A stretch of DNA of 64,000 bases from Jeongeupia sp. HS-3. GTDB taxonomy: Bacteria; Pseudomonadota; Gammaproteobacteria; Burkholderiales; Chitinibacteraceae. The position numbers and the translations under genes are program-made. Below are positions 8,836 to 17,482 of this stretch, in pieces; position 1 is the stretch's first letter; every line of letters begins with the position of its first letter. Under the pieces are notes generated by a model. That model had not been told where the DNA came from. It searched no databases and saw only the letters and a program-made list of their open reading frames with translations. The stretch is from NCBI RefSeq assembly GCF_015140455.1, contig NZ_AP024094.1, positions 992,001-1,056,000 of the forward strand. Reading direction: 5' to 3'.

Positions 8836-10527
8836 GTGCAGATTCTGTTTAATCATCTGGGCTTTGAGCCGCAAACCCGCAAGCAGACGCTGATCGAAGC
8901 GCCGGCCAATGCCGCGCTGACAACCTTTGGCGTTTACCGTGCCGATACGCGCGAATGCGTGCATCAGGGCACGATAGCCGCACAGGGTGGCGTGGCGCGC
9001 TGGAAGGACTGGCATTTCTGGTCGGCAGATTTTTCCGTGCTGACCGCCGCGGGCGAGTATTTCGTCGTGGTCGATGGCGTATCGCCGCCACTGGTGTCTC
9101 ATACGTTCACGATCGCCGAGGACGTGTTCGGCGATTTGCTGCTGTCGGATATCGTCCACTACATCAAGGGTCAGCGCTGTACCGGTATTTACGATATCGC
9201 CGACCGCTCGCGTCCAAAGTGGGGGTCGGACGAGCGCCGCGATGTGCACGGTGGCTGGTACGACGCATCGGGCGACTGCTCCAAGTATCTGTCGCACCTG
9301 TCGGTCGCGCAGTTCATGAATCCGCAGCAAACGCCGCAAGTGGTGTGGAATCTGCTCGACGGCCTGGCGCAACTGCCTGAGCAATCAAAGTGGTTCAACG
9401 AACGCATCGTTGACGAAGCCTTGCACGGCGCCGATTTCCTCGCGCGAATGCAGGATCCGGCCGGTTATTTCTACATGACGGTGTTCGATCAGTGGAGTAA
9501 GGACGAAAACCGTCGCGATATCTGCGAATACAAAACCCAGCAGGGTACGAAGTACGACACCTATCAGGCGGCATATCGTCAGGGCGGCGGCATGGCGATT
9601 GCCGCGCTGGCACGCGCGTCACAACTGGGGCGAGATGGTGAAGGTTTCAGTCGTGCCGATTACCTGAATGCAGCACGGACGGGCTTTGCGCATCTGGAAG
9701 CGCACAACCTCGAGTACCTGGAGGACGGTACCGAAAACATCATCGACGATTATTGCGCGCTGCTTGCCGCAACCGATTTGCTGGCGGTGACCGGTGACGG
9801 TGTGTACGCCGATGCCGCAGCGCGGCGGGTGCTGAATCTGCTGGATCGCCAGCAGCCAGATGGCTGGTTCCGTGCCGACGCGGCCGGCGAGCGCAGCTAT
9901 TTCCATGCCGCCGAAGCAGGGCTGCCGTATATCGCGCTGATGCGTTATCTCGACGTCGTGCCGCAAAGCCCCTTGGCCGGCCGGATTCGCGAAGCATTGC
10001 GTCTGGCCTATGAGTACGAGCTGCGCATCACCTTTGAGACCGCCAATCCCTTCGGCTACCCGCGTCAGTTCGTCAAGCAGCCGGGCCTGGCGGGGCGGAG
10101 CCAGTTCTTCATTCCGCACGACAATGGTACCGGCTACTGGTGGCAGGGCGAGAATGCCCGGCTTGGCTCGATTGCCGCATCGGCAAGCCGCGCTGCGGCC
10201 TTGTTTGCCGGCGAGCCGGACTTTGCCGCGCAGATCGCCAGCTACGGCCAGAACGCGCTCGACTGGGTGCTTGGCGCCAATCCGTACGATGCCTGCATGC
10301 TGCAAGGCTGGGGCCGCAACAACCCGCGCTACGAGCCGGGCTTTTATAATGCCCCGGGTGGTGTATGCAATGGCATTACCGGCGGCTTCGACGATGATGA
10401 AAACATCGACTTCAAGAAATCCGCCGATGCCACCATGGCGCATAGCTGGCGCTGGACCGAACAATGGATGCCGCACGGCGCGTGGCTGTTCCTCGCGCTG
10501 AGCACCCGACTGAAAAAGGACAACTGA
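8836..10527 (+). CDS. Cytoplasmic glycoside hydrolase family 9 protein
   Basis: A 563-residue GH9 enzyme starting at GTG 8836. Residues about 1-100 form the Ig-like cellulase N-terminal domain ([20 protein letters not shown]). The (alpha/alpha)6 catalytic domain follows, with the catalytic-base region [17 protein letters not shown] and the late GH9 block [20 protein letters not shown]. No signal peptide is seen, so it acts inside the cell. Signal-less GH9 proteins of this size paired with a ROK kinase are known from Vibrio chitin regions, where they cleave glucosamine disaccharides; cellobiose-type substrates are the alternative. The pairing here is seen in sequence; the substrate is inference. 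Confidence 0.85.
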   Translation: MQILFNHLGFEPQTRKQTLIEAPANAALTTFGVYRADTRECVHQGTIAAQGGVARWKDWHFWSADFSVLTAAGEYFVVVDGVSPPLVSHTFTIAEDVFGDLLLSDIVHYIKGQRCTGIYDIADRSRPKWGSDERRDVHGGWYDASGDCSKYLSHLSVAQFMNPQQTPQVVWNLLDGLAQLPEQSKWFNERIVDEALHGADFLARMQDPAGYFYMTVFDQWSKDENRRDICEYKTQQGTKYDTYQAAYRQGGGMAIAALARASQLGRDGEGFSRADYLNAARTGFAHLEAHNLEYLEDGTENIIDDYCALLAATDLLAVTGDGVYADAAARRVLNLLDRQQPDGWFRADAAGERSYFHAAEAGLPYIALMRYLDVVPQSPLAGRIREALRLAYEYELRITFETANPFGYPRQFVKQPGLAGRSQFFIPHDNGTGYWWQGENARLGSIAASASRAAALFAGEPDFAAQIASYGQNALDWVLGANPYDACMLQGWGRNNPRYEPGFYNAPGGVCNGITGGFDDDENIDFKKSADATMAHSWRWTEQWMPHGAWLFLALSTRLKKDN

Positions 10528-10528
10528 T

Positions 10529-11524
10529 ATGGCAATCGTGGTGACCGGCGCTGCCGGCTTTATCGGCTCGAACATCGTCAAGGCGCTGAACGCGCGCGGC
10601 GAAACCGACATCATCGCCGTCGACAACCTCACCCGCGGTGACAAGTTCCGTAATCTGGCCGATTGTCAGATCAGCCACTTTGTCGACAAGAACGAATTCA
10701 TCGCCGAGCTGGCTAGCGGTCGCTATGACGGTGAAGTTACCGCGATCCTGCATCAGGGCGCGTGCTCGGACACGATGGAGCACAACGGCAAGTACATGAT
10801 GGAGAACAACTATCAGTACACGCTGGGTTTGTTCGAGTGGTGTCAGGCCGAAGAGGCGCAGTTCCTGTATGCGTCGTCTGCTGCGACCTATGGCAACGGC
10901 GATAACGGTTTTCGCGAAGAGCCCGAGTGCGAAGGTCCGCTGAATGTGTACGGTTACTCCAAGCTGCTGTTCGATCAGTCGCTGCGCCGTCGCTGGGAAG
11001 ATCTGAGCGCGCAGGCCGTGGGTTTCCGTTACTTCAACGTTTACGGTTCGCGTGAATGGCACAAGGGCCGGATGGCCTCGGTGGCCTTCCACAATTTCAA
11101 CCAGTACCGCGAGTCGGGCAAGGTCAAGCTGTTTGGCGAGTACGGTGGCTATGTGCCGGGCGGCCACATGCGCGATTTCGTCTCGGTCGAGGATGTGGTC
11201 AAGGCCAATCTGTGGTTCCTCGATAACGACGAAGTCTGCGGCATCTACAATCTCGGTTCCGGCCGGGCGCAGCCGTTCAACGACGTCGCATCGACCGTGG
11301 TCAATACCTGCCGCGCCGCCGAGGGCAAGTCGATCCTGACGCTTGATGAGATGCTCGCCGAAGGCGTGCTTGAATACATCGACTTCCCCGATGCGCTCAA
11401 GGGTAAATATCAGTGCCACACCGAGGCCGATCTGACCTTGCTGCGCGAAGCCGGTTACACCGAGGAATTCCTCACGGTGCAGCAGGGCGTGTCACGCTAT
11501 GTCGAGTCGCTGCTGCAAGGCTGA
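10529..11524 (+). CDS. hldD: ADP-L-glycero-D-manno-heptose 6-epimerase
   Basis: A 331-residue short-chain dehydrogenase/reductase epimerase that makes the heptose donor for inner-core LPS. The nucleotide-binding motif [20 protein letters not shown] is N-terminal; [11 protein letters not shown] and [10 protein letters not shown] give the catalytic Ser/Thr-Tyr-Lys set; [20 protein letters not shown] is typical of HldD. It starts 1 nt after the GH9 stop codon and is followed directly by a strong terminator, so it is the last gene of the operon. Confidence 0.97.
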   Translation: MAIVVTGAAGFIGSNIVKALNARGETDIIAVDNLTRGDKFRNLADCQISHFVDKNEFIAELASGRYDGEVTAILHQGACSDTMEHNGKYMMENNYQYTLGLFEWCQAEEAQFLYASSAATYGNGDNGFREEPECEGPLNVYGYSKLLFDQSLRRRWEDLSAQAVGFRYFNVYGSREWHKGRMASVAFHNFNQYRESGKVKLFGEYGGYVPGGHMRDFVSVEDVVKANLWFLDNDEVCGIYNLGSGRAQPFNDVASTVVNTCRAAEGKSILTLDEMLAEGVLEYIDFPDALKGKYQCHTEADLTLLREAGYTEEFLTVQQGVSRYVESLLQG

Positions 11525-11538
11525 TGACCATCCTGAGC

Positions 11539-11565
11539 AAAAAAGCCGGCATTGCCGGCTTTTTT
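11539..11565 (+). terminator. Rho-independent terminator after hldD
   Basis: An A-run leads into a perfect hairpin AGCCGGC-ATT-GCCGGCT followed by a T-run, 14 nt after the hldD stop. The A-run on the left side also makes it usable from the opposite strand. Confidence 0.9.
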
Positions 11566-11655
11566 ATTGTCTGTGACTTTCCTGTTGAGGTGGTTGGCGA
11601 AAATTCTGTGTAAGAATGTAGGCTCGCCTTTGGGTTGTCTTGCAGGAAGCGCCGT

Positions 11656-14600
11656 ATGCCCTCGTTCCGAATCTTTGCTGGCGTCGTTTTGGCGTTGACC
11701 TTGCCGATGGCCGACGCCGCCGTAACGGTGTCGACCTTCTCGCCGCAGAACGAAGTGCGCCGTGTCGAGCAGATCCGCGCGACGTTCTCGGCGCCGATGG
11801 TGAAAATGGGCGATGTCTCCGCCGCCGCGCCGTTTACGGTGTCGTGCACGCTGCCCGGCAAGGGGCGCTGGATCGACGATCGCAGCTGGGTGATCGATCT
11901 CAGTGGCGATTTGCCGGCCGCAACCAGCTGCCGCTTTACACTCAAGCCCGGACTCAAAAGCGTCGACGGTGCGCCGGTTGAGGGCAAAAAAACGTTCCAG
12001 TTTTCGACCGGTGCCCTGGCGATCAGCGAGAGCTGGCCCGATCGCGGCGAAACGGTCGAGGAGGATCAGGCCTTCGTGCTGCGCTACAACGGCGCGCTTG
12101 CCGGCAAGCAACCGGCGCTGTTCTGCAAGATCGAAGGTTTGCCCGAGCGCGTGCCGGTGGCGCGTCTGCCGGCCGCCGATACCGCGAAGCTGGTTAAGCA
12201 TCTGGGCGAAGAAAAGAATGCGTCGGCGATCGAGGCGGTGCGTTGCGCACAACGCCTGCCCGCCGGTAAAAAGGTGGTGCTGGTGCAGCCGCGCGCCGAC
12301 AAGGCTGAAACCCGCGAATTCTCGGTGCGACCCGAATTCACCGCTTCATTTAGCTGTGCCCGCGAAAAAGCCAAGGCAGCGTGCATTCCGTTCAAGCCGG
12401 TGACGCTGTCGTTCAGCTCACCGGTGCCGCGCAAACTCGCCGACAAGATCCGCCTGGTGACTGCGGAGGGCGAGCGTGTGCCCGATCCTGATCGAGATGC
12501 ACGCGGCGATACCGTCGACTCGGTGCAGTTCAAACCGCCGTTTGCCGCGCTGGCTTCCTTGCAGCTTAAGTTGCCCGGTGGTTTCGAGGATGAGGCTGGG
12601 CGCAAGCTCGTCAATGCATCATCGTTTCCGCTGGCGTTCAAAATGGCCGATTATCCGCCGCTCGCCAAATTCGCCGCGGCGCCGTTTGGCATCATCGAGC
12701 TGGGAGACGATGCGGCGCTGCCGGTGACGCTGCGCAATGTCGAATCCGACCTCAAGGTCAGTGAGGTCAAGGTCGGCGTCGAGGCACTGAACGTGACCGA
12801 CGACAAGGGCATGATGCAGTGGCTGGGCAAGGTGCTGCGCTACGACGACTGGTCGATACCGCTGCCGCGTGGCGGCAAGACCGAGCAGGTGGAAACGCGC
12901 CGCTTGAGTCTGCTCAAGGGTGAGAAGGGTGCTAGCACGCTGCAACTGCCGGGCAAGCCCGACGCCAAGGGAAAATGGCCGTTCGAGGTGGTGGGGATTC
13001 CGCTGAAGGAGCCGGGCCTGCACGTGGTCGAGATCGAATCGCGGCTGCTGGGCAAGGCACTGCTCGGCGGCAGCAAGCCGATGTACGTGCGCACCGCGGT
13101 GCTGGTGACCAATCTGGCCGTACATTTCAAGCAAGGGCGCGACACTGCCGCCGTGTGGGTGACGACGCTCGATCGCGGTCAGCCTGTGCCGCAGGCCGAG
13201 GTCAGCGTTTACGACTGCAAGGGCGTTGCGCGCTGGCACGGCAAGACCGGCGCCAATGGCGTGGCGGCGATTCCGCAAGCACTGACCGAGCCCGAATGCG
13301 GCAATGCGCCGTTGTCGGGATTCTTCGTGACCGCGCGCAAGGTCGACGGCAAGGGGCGCACCGATGTGTCCTTCGTGCGTTCGAGCTGGAATCGCGGCAT
13401 TGAGTCGTGGCGCTTCCCGGTGCCGACCAACACCAGCGCCAGACCGTCGGTGCAGGCGCACTCGGTGCTCGACCGCATGTTGTTCCGCGCCGGCGAGACC
13501 GTCTCGATGAAGCACTACCTGCGGGTGGAAAGCTCGCAAGGCTTTGCCTTGCCCAAGCAAGCGCAGCTGCCTGACCAGCTGCGCATCGTCCACGAAGGCA
13601 GCGGCCAGGAATACCGGCAGGCGCTGACGTGGCGGCAGGGCCGCTACGCCGATTCGAGCTTCAAACTGCCCAAGGACGCCAAGCTTGGCGAATATTCGAT
13701 CGTGCTTGAAAAGGCCGCGAACAGTAGCGACGAGTACGGCAGCAACGGTTCGACCTATTACTCGGGCACGTTTCGGGTCGAGGAATTCCGCCTGCCGGTG
13801 ATGACCGGGGCGCTCTCTGTACCGGCCAAGGCCGGTATCGCGCCGAAGGATGTGCCGGTGAACGTGTCGCTGAGCTACGTCAACGGTGGCGCGGCCAAGG
13901 GTTTGCCGGTGCAGGTGTCGGCGATGCTGCGCGAGCGTTATGGCCGGCCCGATGGCTACGATGCTTATTCGTTCAGTCCGCCCGAGCGCAAACGCAGCGA
14001 GGCGCAGGCCTCGCTGGACGGCAAAATCGTGCTCGACAAGGCGGCGCTGACGCTCGACGCCAATGGCGGCGGCAAGGCGCAGGTCAAGGCGCTGCCGGCG
14101 ATCGATCGTGCCTACGATATGGTCACCGAGGCGACCTATCCCGATCCGAACGGCGAGATCCAGACGCTGTCACGAACGATCCCACTCTGGCCTGCGGCGG
14201 TGCAGGTCGGCGTGACGGTCGACGATTGGGTTTCGGTCGGGCGCGATGCCAAGCTCAAGGCGGTGGTGCTCGACACCGCCGGCAAGCCGGTCGCCGGTCG
14301 CAAAGTTGTGGTCAATGCGGTGCGTCATAGCTATCAATCGACGCGCAAGCGCCTCGTCGGTGGCTTCTACGCCTACGATCACGACGAGGAAATCGACGAT
14401 CTTGGCAAGGTTTGCAGTGGCAAAACCGACGCGCACGGGCTGGTGTTCTGCGATATCGCGCTCAAGGACGCCGGCAGCATCGAACTCATCGCCACTGCCG
14501 ACGACGGTATCGGCCATGAGGCGAGGGCGGCGCAAACGGTCTGGGTCAGCAAGCACGACGAGATGTGGTTCGACGTCGATAACAACGATCGCATCGACGT

Positions 14601-17334
14601 GCTCGCCGAAAAGGACAGCTACAAGCCCGGCGAGACGGCGCGTTTTCAGGTGCGCATGCCGTTCCGCAAGGCGACGGCCTGGGTGGCAATCGAGCGCGAA
14701 GGCGTGATCGAAACGCGGGTGGTCGAGCTTGAAGGCAAGTCGCCGATGATTGAGGTGCCGGTCAAGGCCGCGTGGGCGCCGAATGTGTATGTCTCGGTGC
14801 TCGCAGTACGCGGCCGCGTGCGCGATGTGCCGTGGTATTCGTTCTTCAGCTGGGGCTGGAAGACGCCGGGGCAATGGTGGGATGCATACTGGCACGAGGG
14901 CAAGGATTACCAGGCGCCGACGGCGATGGTCGATCTGGCCAAGCCGGCATTCAAGTATGGGCTGGCCGAAATCCGCGTCAACGAGGCCGGCCACAAGCTG
15001 GCGGTGACGGTTACGCCGGACAAGCCCGGCTACGGCGTGCGTGATACCGCGCATGTCAGCGTGCAGGTGAAGCTGCCCGACGGCAAGCCGGCGCCCGCCG
15101 GCACCGAGGTCGCATTCGCGGCAGTCGACGAGGCCTTGCTTGAGCTGCAGCCCAATTCGAGCTGGAATCTGCTCGAGGCAATGCTGCAACGGCGCAGCTA
15201 CGGCGTCGAAACGTCGACCGCGCAGCTTGAAGTCGTCGGCAAGCGTCATTACGGCCGCAAGGCCTTGCCTCCGGGCGGTGGTGGCGGTTTTGCGCCGACA
15301 CGAGAACTGTTCGACACCCTGCTGGTGTGGAATCCGAAGCTGGTACTCGGCGCCAACGGCACCGCAAAAATCGACGTGCCGATCAACGATGCGTTGACCA
15401 AGTTCCGCTTCGTTGCGATTGCCGACGTCGGTAGCGGCTATTTCGGCACCGGCAGCGCCAGCGTTGCGGTGACGCAGGATCTGCAGCTGACCTCCGGCTT
15501 TGCGCCGCTGGCGCGCGAGGGCGATCAGCTGCGCGCCTTGGCGACGCTGCGCAACGGCAGTACGCGGGCAATGACCGTGCAGGTCAGCGCGCAGGCCGAA
15601 GGCTTGCCGGCGTTGCCGGTTTCCAAGCTGGCGCTGCCTGCCGGCGAGTCGCGCGAGATCGTCTGGCCGATGACGGTGCCCGACGGCATCAAGGCGCTGC
15701 AATGGACACTGAGTGCGACCGAGGTCGGTGGCAAGGCGGTCGATAGGTTGAGCTTCGCGCAGCAGATCGAGCCGGCCGTGCCGGTGACGGTGCAGCAGGC
15801 GACGCTGCGTCGGCTTGATCCCGAGGCGAGCATTCCGATGGGGCTGCCGGCCGGTGCGCTGGCCGGGCGCGGCGGGGTCTCGGTGCAGTTGCAGGCCAGG
15901 CTCTCGGCCGAGCTGCCCGCGGTGCGGCGCTGGTTCAGCGAGTATCCGTACGCGTGCCTGGAGCAAAAGGCGTCGGTCGCGATTGGCCTGAGTGACAAGG
16001 CGCGCTGGGATACGCTGATGGCCGAGCTGCCGGTGTACCTCGATGCCGACGGGCTGGCCAATTACTTCCCGCCGCGTGAAGGCGATGCGGCTAGCGGCAG
16101 CGATACGCTCACCAGCTATCTGTTGGCGGTGTCGTCCGAGGCTGGCTGGGTGATTCCGGATGCGAGTCGCGAGAAGATGCTGCAGGGGCTGAGCCGCTTT
16201 GTCGAAGGCAAGCTCAAGCGCGATGCGTGGGCGCCGAAGTCCGACCTCGATGCTCGCCGGCTGACTGCGCTGGACAGTCTGGCGCGCTACGGTCGCGCCG
16301 AGCCACGGCAGTTGGCGGTGATGACGATACAGCCCAATACCTGGCCGACGGCGATGCTGATCGACTGGTTGTCGCTGCTTGAGCGACTGCCTAGCCTGCC
16401 CGAACGCAGCGCCAAAATCGCCGAGGCCGAGCAGTTGCTGCGCGGACGCCTGAGTTACCAGGGCACGCGACTGCAGTTCTCGACCGAGAAAGACGACGAC
16501 TGGTGGTGGATGATGCGCAGCGCCGACGTCAACGCCGCGCGCTTGCTGCTGGTGACGCGCAGCCTGCCGGGCTGGAAGGACGATATGCCGCGACTGCTGA
16601 ACGGACTTATCGGCCGGCAGACTCAGGGTACGTGGCGCACCACCACGGCCAACGTCTGGGGCTCGCTCGCGGTGGCGGCGTTTGCCAAGCAGTTCGATGC
16701 GACGCCGGTCGCCGGTGCGACCAAGGTCGCACTCGGTGATGCCAAGCGCGAACAGGCCTGGCCCGCCGCCGCGCCAGCGAAAATCGAACTGCCGTGGCCG
16801 GCTGGCGGCAAGGGCGTTCTGGCGCTGAAACACGATGGCGCCGGCTCGCCGTGGGCGACGGTGCAAGTCTCGGCCGCAGTGCCGCTCAAAACGCCGCTGG
16901 GTGCGGGGTACAAGGTCAAAAAAACCGTGACGGTGATCGAGCAAAAAATCGCCGGCCAGTACACCCGCGGGGATGTGCTGCGGGTACGGCTGGAGGTCGA
17001 CGCGCAAAGCGATATGACCTGGGTTGTGGTCGATGATCCGGTGCCGGCCGGGGCGAGCCTGTTCGGCGGTGGCCTGGGGCGCGATTCGGCCATTGCAGCG
17101 CAAGGTGAGCGCCGCGAGGGTGACGCATGGCCGGCGTACGAAGAGCGTCGCTTTGCCGGCTACCGTGCTTATTACGCCTACGTGCCGCGCGGCAGGTTGG
17201 CGGTCGAATACACCATGCGGCTCAATAGCGCCGGCAGTTTCAAACTGCCGCCGACGCGGGTCGAGGCGATGTATGCGCCCGATGTCTTCGGCGTGTTTTC
17301 GAATGCATCAATGAAGGTGACTGATGCGAAGTAG
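11656..17334 (+). CDS. Bacterial alpha-2-macroglobulin with thioester motif
   Basis: A 1,892-residue periplasmic protease-trapping protein. After a Sec signal peptide (hydrophobic FAGVVLALTLPMADAA) come macroglobulin-type beta domains. An alpha-2-macroglobulin block (FAPTRELFDTLLVWNPKL) is followed by the thioester site PYACLEQKASVAIGL, with the reactive Cys at about residue 1434, then the helical thioester domain and a receptor-like C-terminal domain. CLEQ is intact, so covalent trapping of proteases is expected, as in E. coli YfhM. Unlike YfhM no lipobox Cys follows the signal peptide, suggesting a soluble form. ATG 11656 has GGAAG upstream; a TTG at 11635 is less likely. It pairs with the PBP1C gene downstream. 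Confidence 0.93.
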   Translation: MPSFRIFAGVVLALTLPMADAAVTVSTFSPQNEVRRVEQIRATFSAPMVKMGDVSAAAPFTVSCTLPGKGRWIDDRSWVIDLSGDLPAATSCRFTLKPGLKSVDGAPVEGKKTFQFSTGALAISESWPDRGETVEEDQAFVLRYNGALAGKQPALFCKIEGLPERVPVARLPAADTAKLVKHLGEEKNASAIEAVRCAQRLPAGKKVVLVQPRADKAETREFSVRPEFTASFSCAREKAKAACIPFKPVTLSFSSPVPRKLADKIRLVTAEGERVPDPDRDARGDTVDSVQFKPPFAALASLQLKLPGGFEDEAGRKLVNASSFPLAFKMADYPPLAKFAAAPFGIIELGDDAALPVTLRNVESDLKVSEVKVGVEALNVTDDKGMMQWLGKVLRYDDWSIPLPRGGKTEQVETRRLSLLKGEKGASTLQLPGKPDAKGKWPFEVVGIPLKEPGLHVVEIESRLLGKALLGGSKPMYVRTAVLVTNLAVHFKQGRDTAAVWVTTLDRGQPVPQAEVSVYDCKGVARWHGKTGANGVAAIPQALTEPECGNAPLSGFFVTARKVDGKGRTDVSFVRSSWNRGIESWRFPVPTNTSARPSVQAHSVLDRMLFRAGETVSMKHYLRVESSQGFALPKQAQLPDQLRIVHEGSGQEYRQALTWRQGRYADSSFKLPKDAKLGEYSIVLEKAANSSDEYGSNGSTYYSGTFRVEEFRLPVMTGALSVPAKAGIAPKDVPVNVSLSYVNGGAAKGLPVQVSAMLRERYGRPDGYDAYSFSPPERKRSEAQASLDGKIVLDKAALTLDANGGGKAQVKALPAIDRAYDMVTEATYPDPNGEIQTLSRTIPLWPAAVQVGVTVDDWVSVGRDAKLKAVVLDTAGKPVAGRKVVVNAVRHSYQSTRKRLVGGFYAYDHDEEIDDLGKVCSGKTDAHGLVFCDIALKDAGSIELIATADDGIGHEARAAQTVWVSKHDEMWFDVDNNDRIDVLAEKDSYKPGETARFQVRMPFRKATAWVAIEREGVIETRVVELEGKSPMIEVPVKAAWAPNVYVSVLAVRGRVRDVPWYSFFSWGWKTPGQWWDAYWHEGKDYQAPTAMVDLAKPAFKYGLAEIRVNEAGHKLAVTVTPDKPGYGVRDTAHVSVQVKLPDGKPAPAGTEVAFAAVDEALLELQPNSSWNLLEAMLQRRSYGVETSTAQLEVVGKRHYGRKALPPGGGGGFAPTRELFDTLLVWNPKLVLGANGTAKIDVPINDALTKFRFVAIADVGSGYFGTGSASVAVTQDLQLTSGFAPLAREGDQLRALATLRNGSTRAMTVQVSAQAEGLPALPVSKLALPAGESREIVWPMTVPDGIKALQWTLSATEVGGKAVDRLSFAQQIEPAVPVTVQQATLRRLDPEASIPMGLPAGALAGRGGVSVQLQARLSAELPAVRRWFSEYPYACLEQKASVAIGLSDKARWDTLMAELPVYLDADGLANYFPPREGDAASGSDTLTSYLLAVSSEAGWVIPDASREKMLQGLSRFVEGKLKRDAWAPKSDLDARRLTALDSLARYGRAEPRQLAVMTIQPNTWPTAMLIDWLSLLERLPSLPERSAKIAEAEQLLRGRLSYQGTRLQFSTEKDDDWWWMMRSADVNAARLLLVTRSLPGWKDDMPRLLNGLIGRQTQGTWRTTTANVWGSLAVAAFAKQFDATPVAGATKVALGDAKREQAWPAAAPAKIELPWPAGGKGVLALKHDGAGSPWATVQVSAAVPLKTPLGAGYKVKKTVTVIEQKIAGQYTRGDVLRVRLEVDAQSDMTWVVVDDPVPAGASLFGGGLGRDSAIAAQGERREGDAWPAYEERRFAGYRAYYAYVPRGRLAVEYTMRLNSAGSFKLPPTRVEAMYAPDVFGVFSNASMKVTDAK

Positions 17335-17477
17335 AACCTATCCCACTAGGTGGCTATGCCTTCGCATTTTCCCCCCGTCCGATGCTCGGAGTCCTCATGG
17401 ACTTTATGTCCATTCCGGCTCCTGTGCTTCGGGCGGGAGCAAACTGCTTTGGCTCGCTCACCTATTGAGACAGGTTC
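17334..17477 (+). mobile_element. MITE-like palindromic element
   Basis: About 144 bp between the alpha-2-macroglobulin gene and pbpC. The two ends are imperfect inverted repeats: GAACCTATCCCACTAGGTGG on the left and, reverse-complemented, GAACCTGTCTCAATAGGTGA on the right (16 of 20 identical). The similarity continues inward, so the whole element folds as one long imperfect hairpin with a central ATGGAC-TTTAT-GTCCAT. Base composition is lower in GC than its surroundings. It encodes no protein of its own. I saw no obvious target duplication. It is a non-autonomous repeat by structure; its family is unknown to me. Confidence 0.7.
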
Positions 17478-17482
17478 GGTGG

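Noticed and set aside
14170-17103. A very long open frame on the minus strand inside the alpha-2-macroglobulin gene
   Set aside because: It is a mirror of GC-rich codon use on the coding strand: His/Arg/Gln-rich, no domain, and fully covered by a recognised gene. The same applies to 38095-41223 and 1872-3908 on the minus strand.
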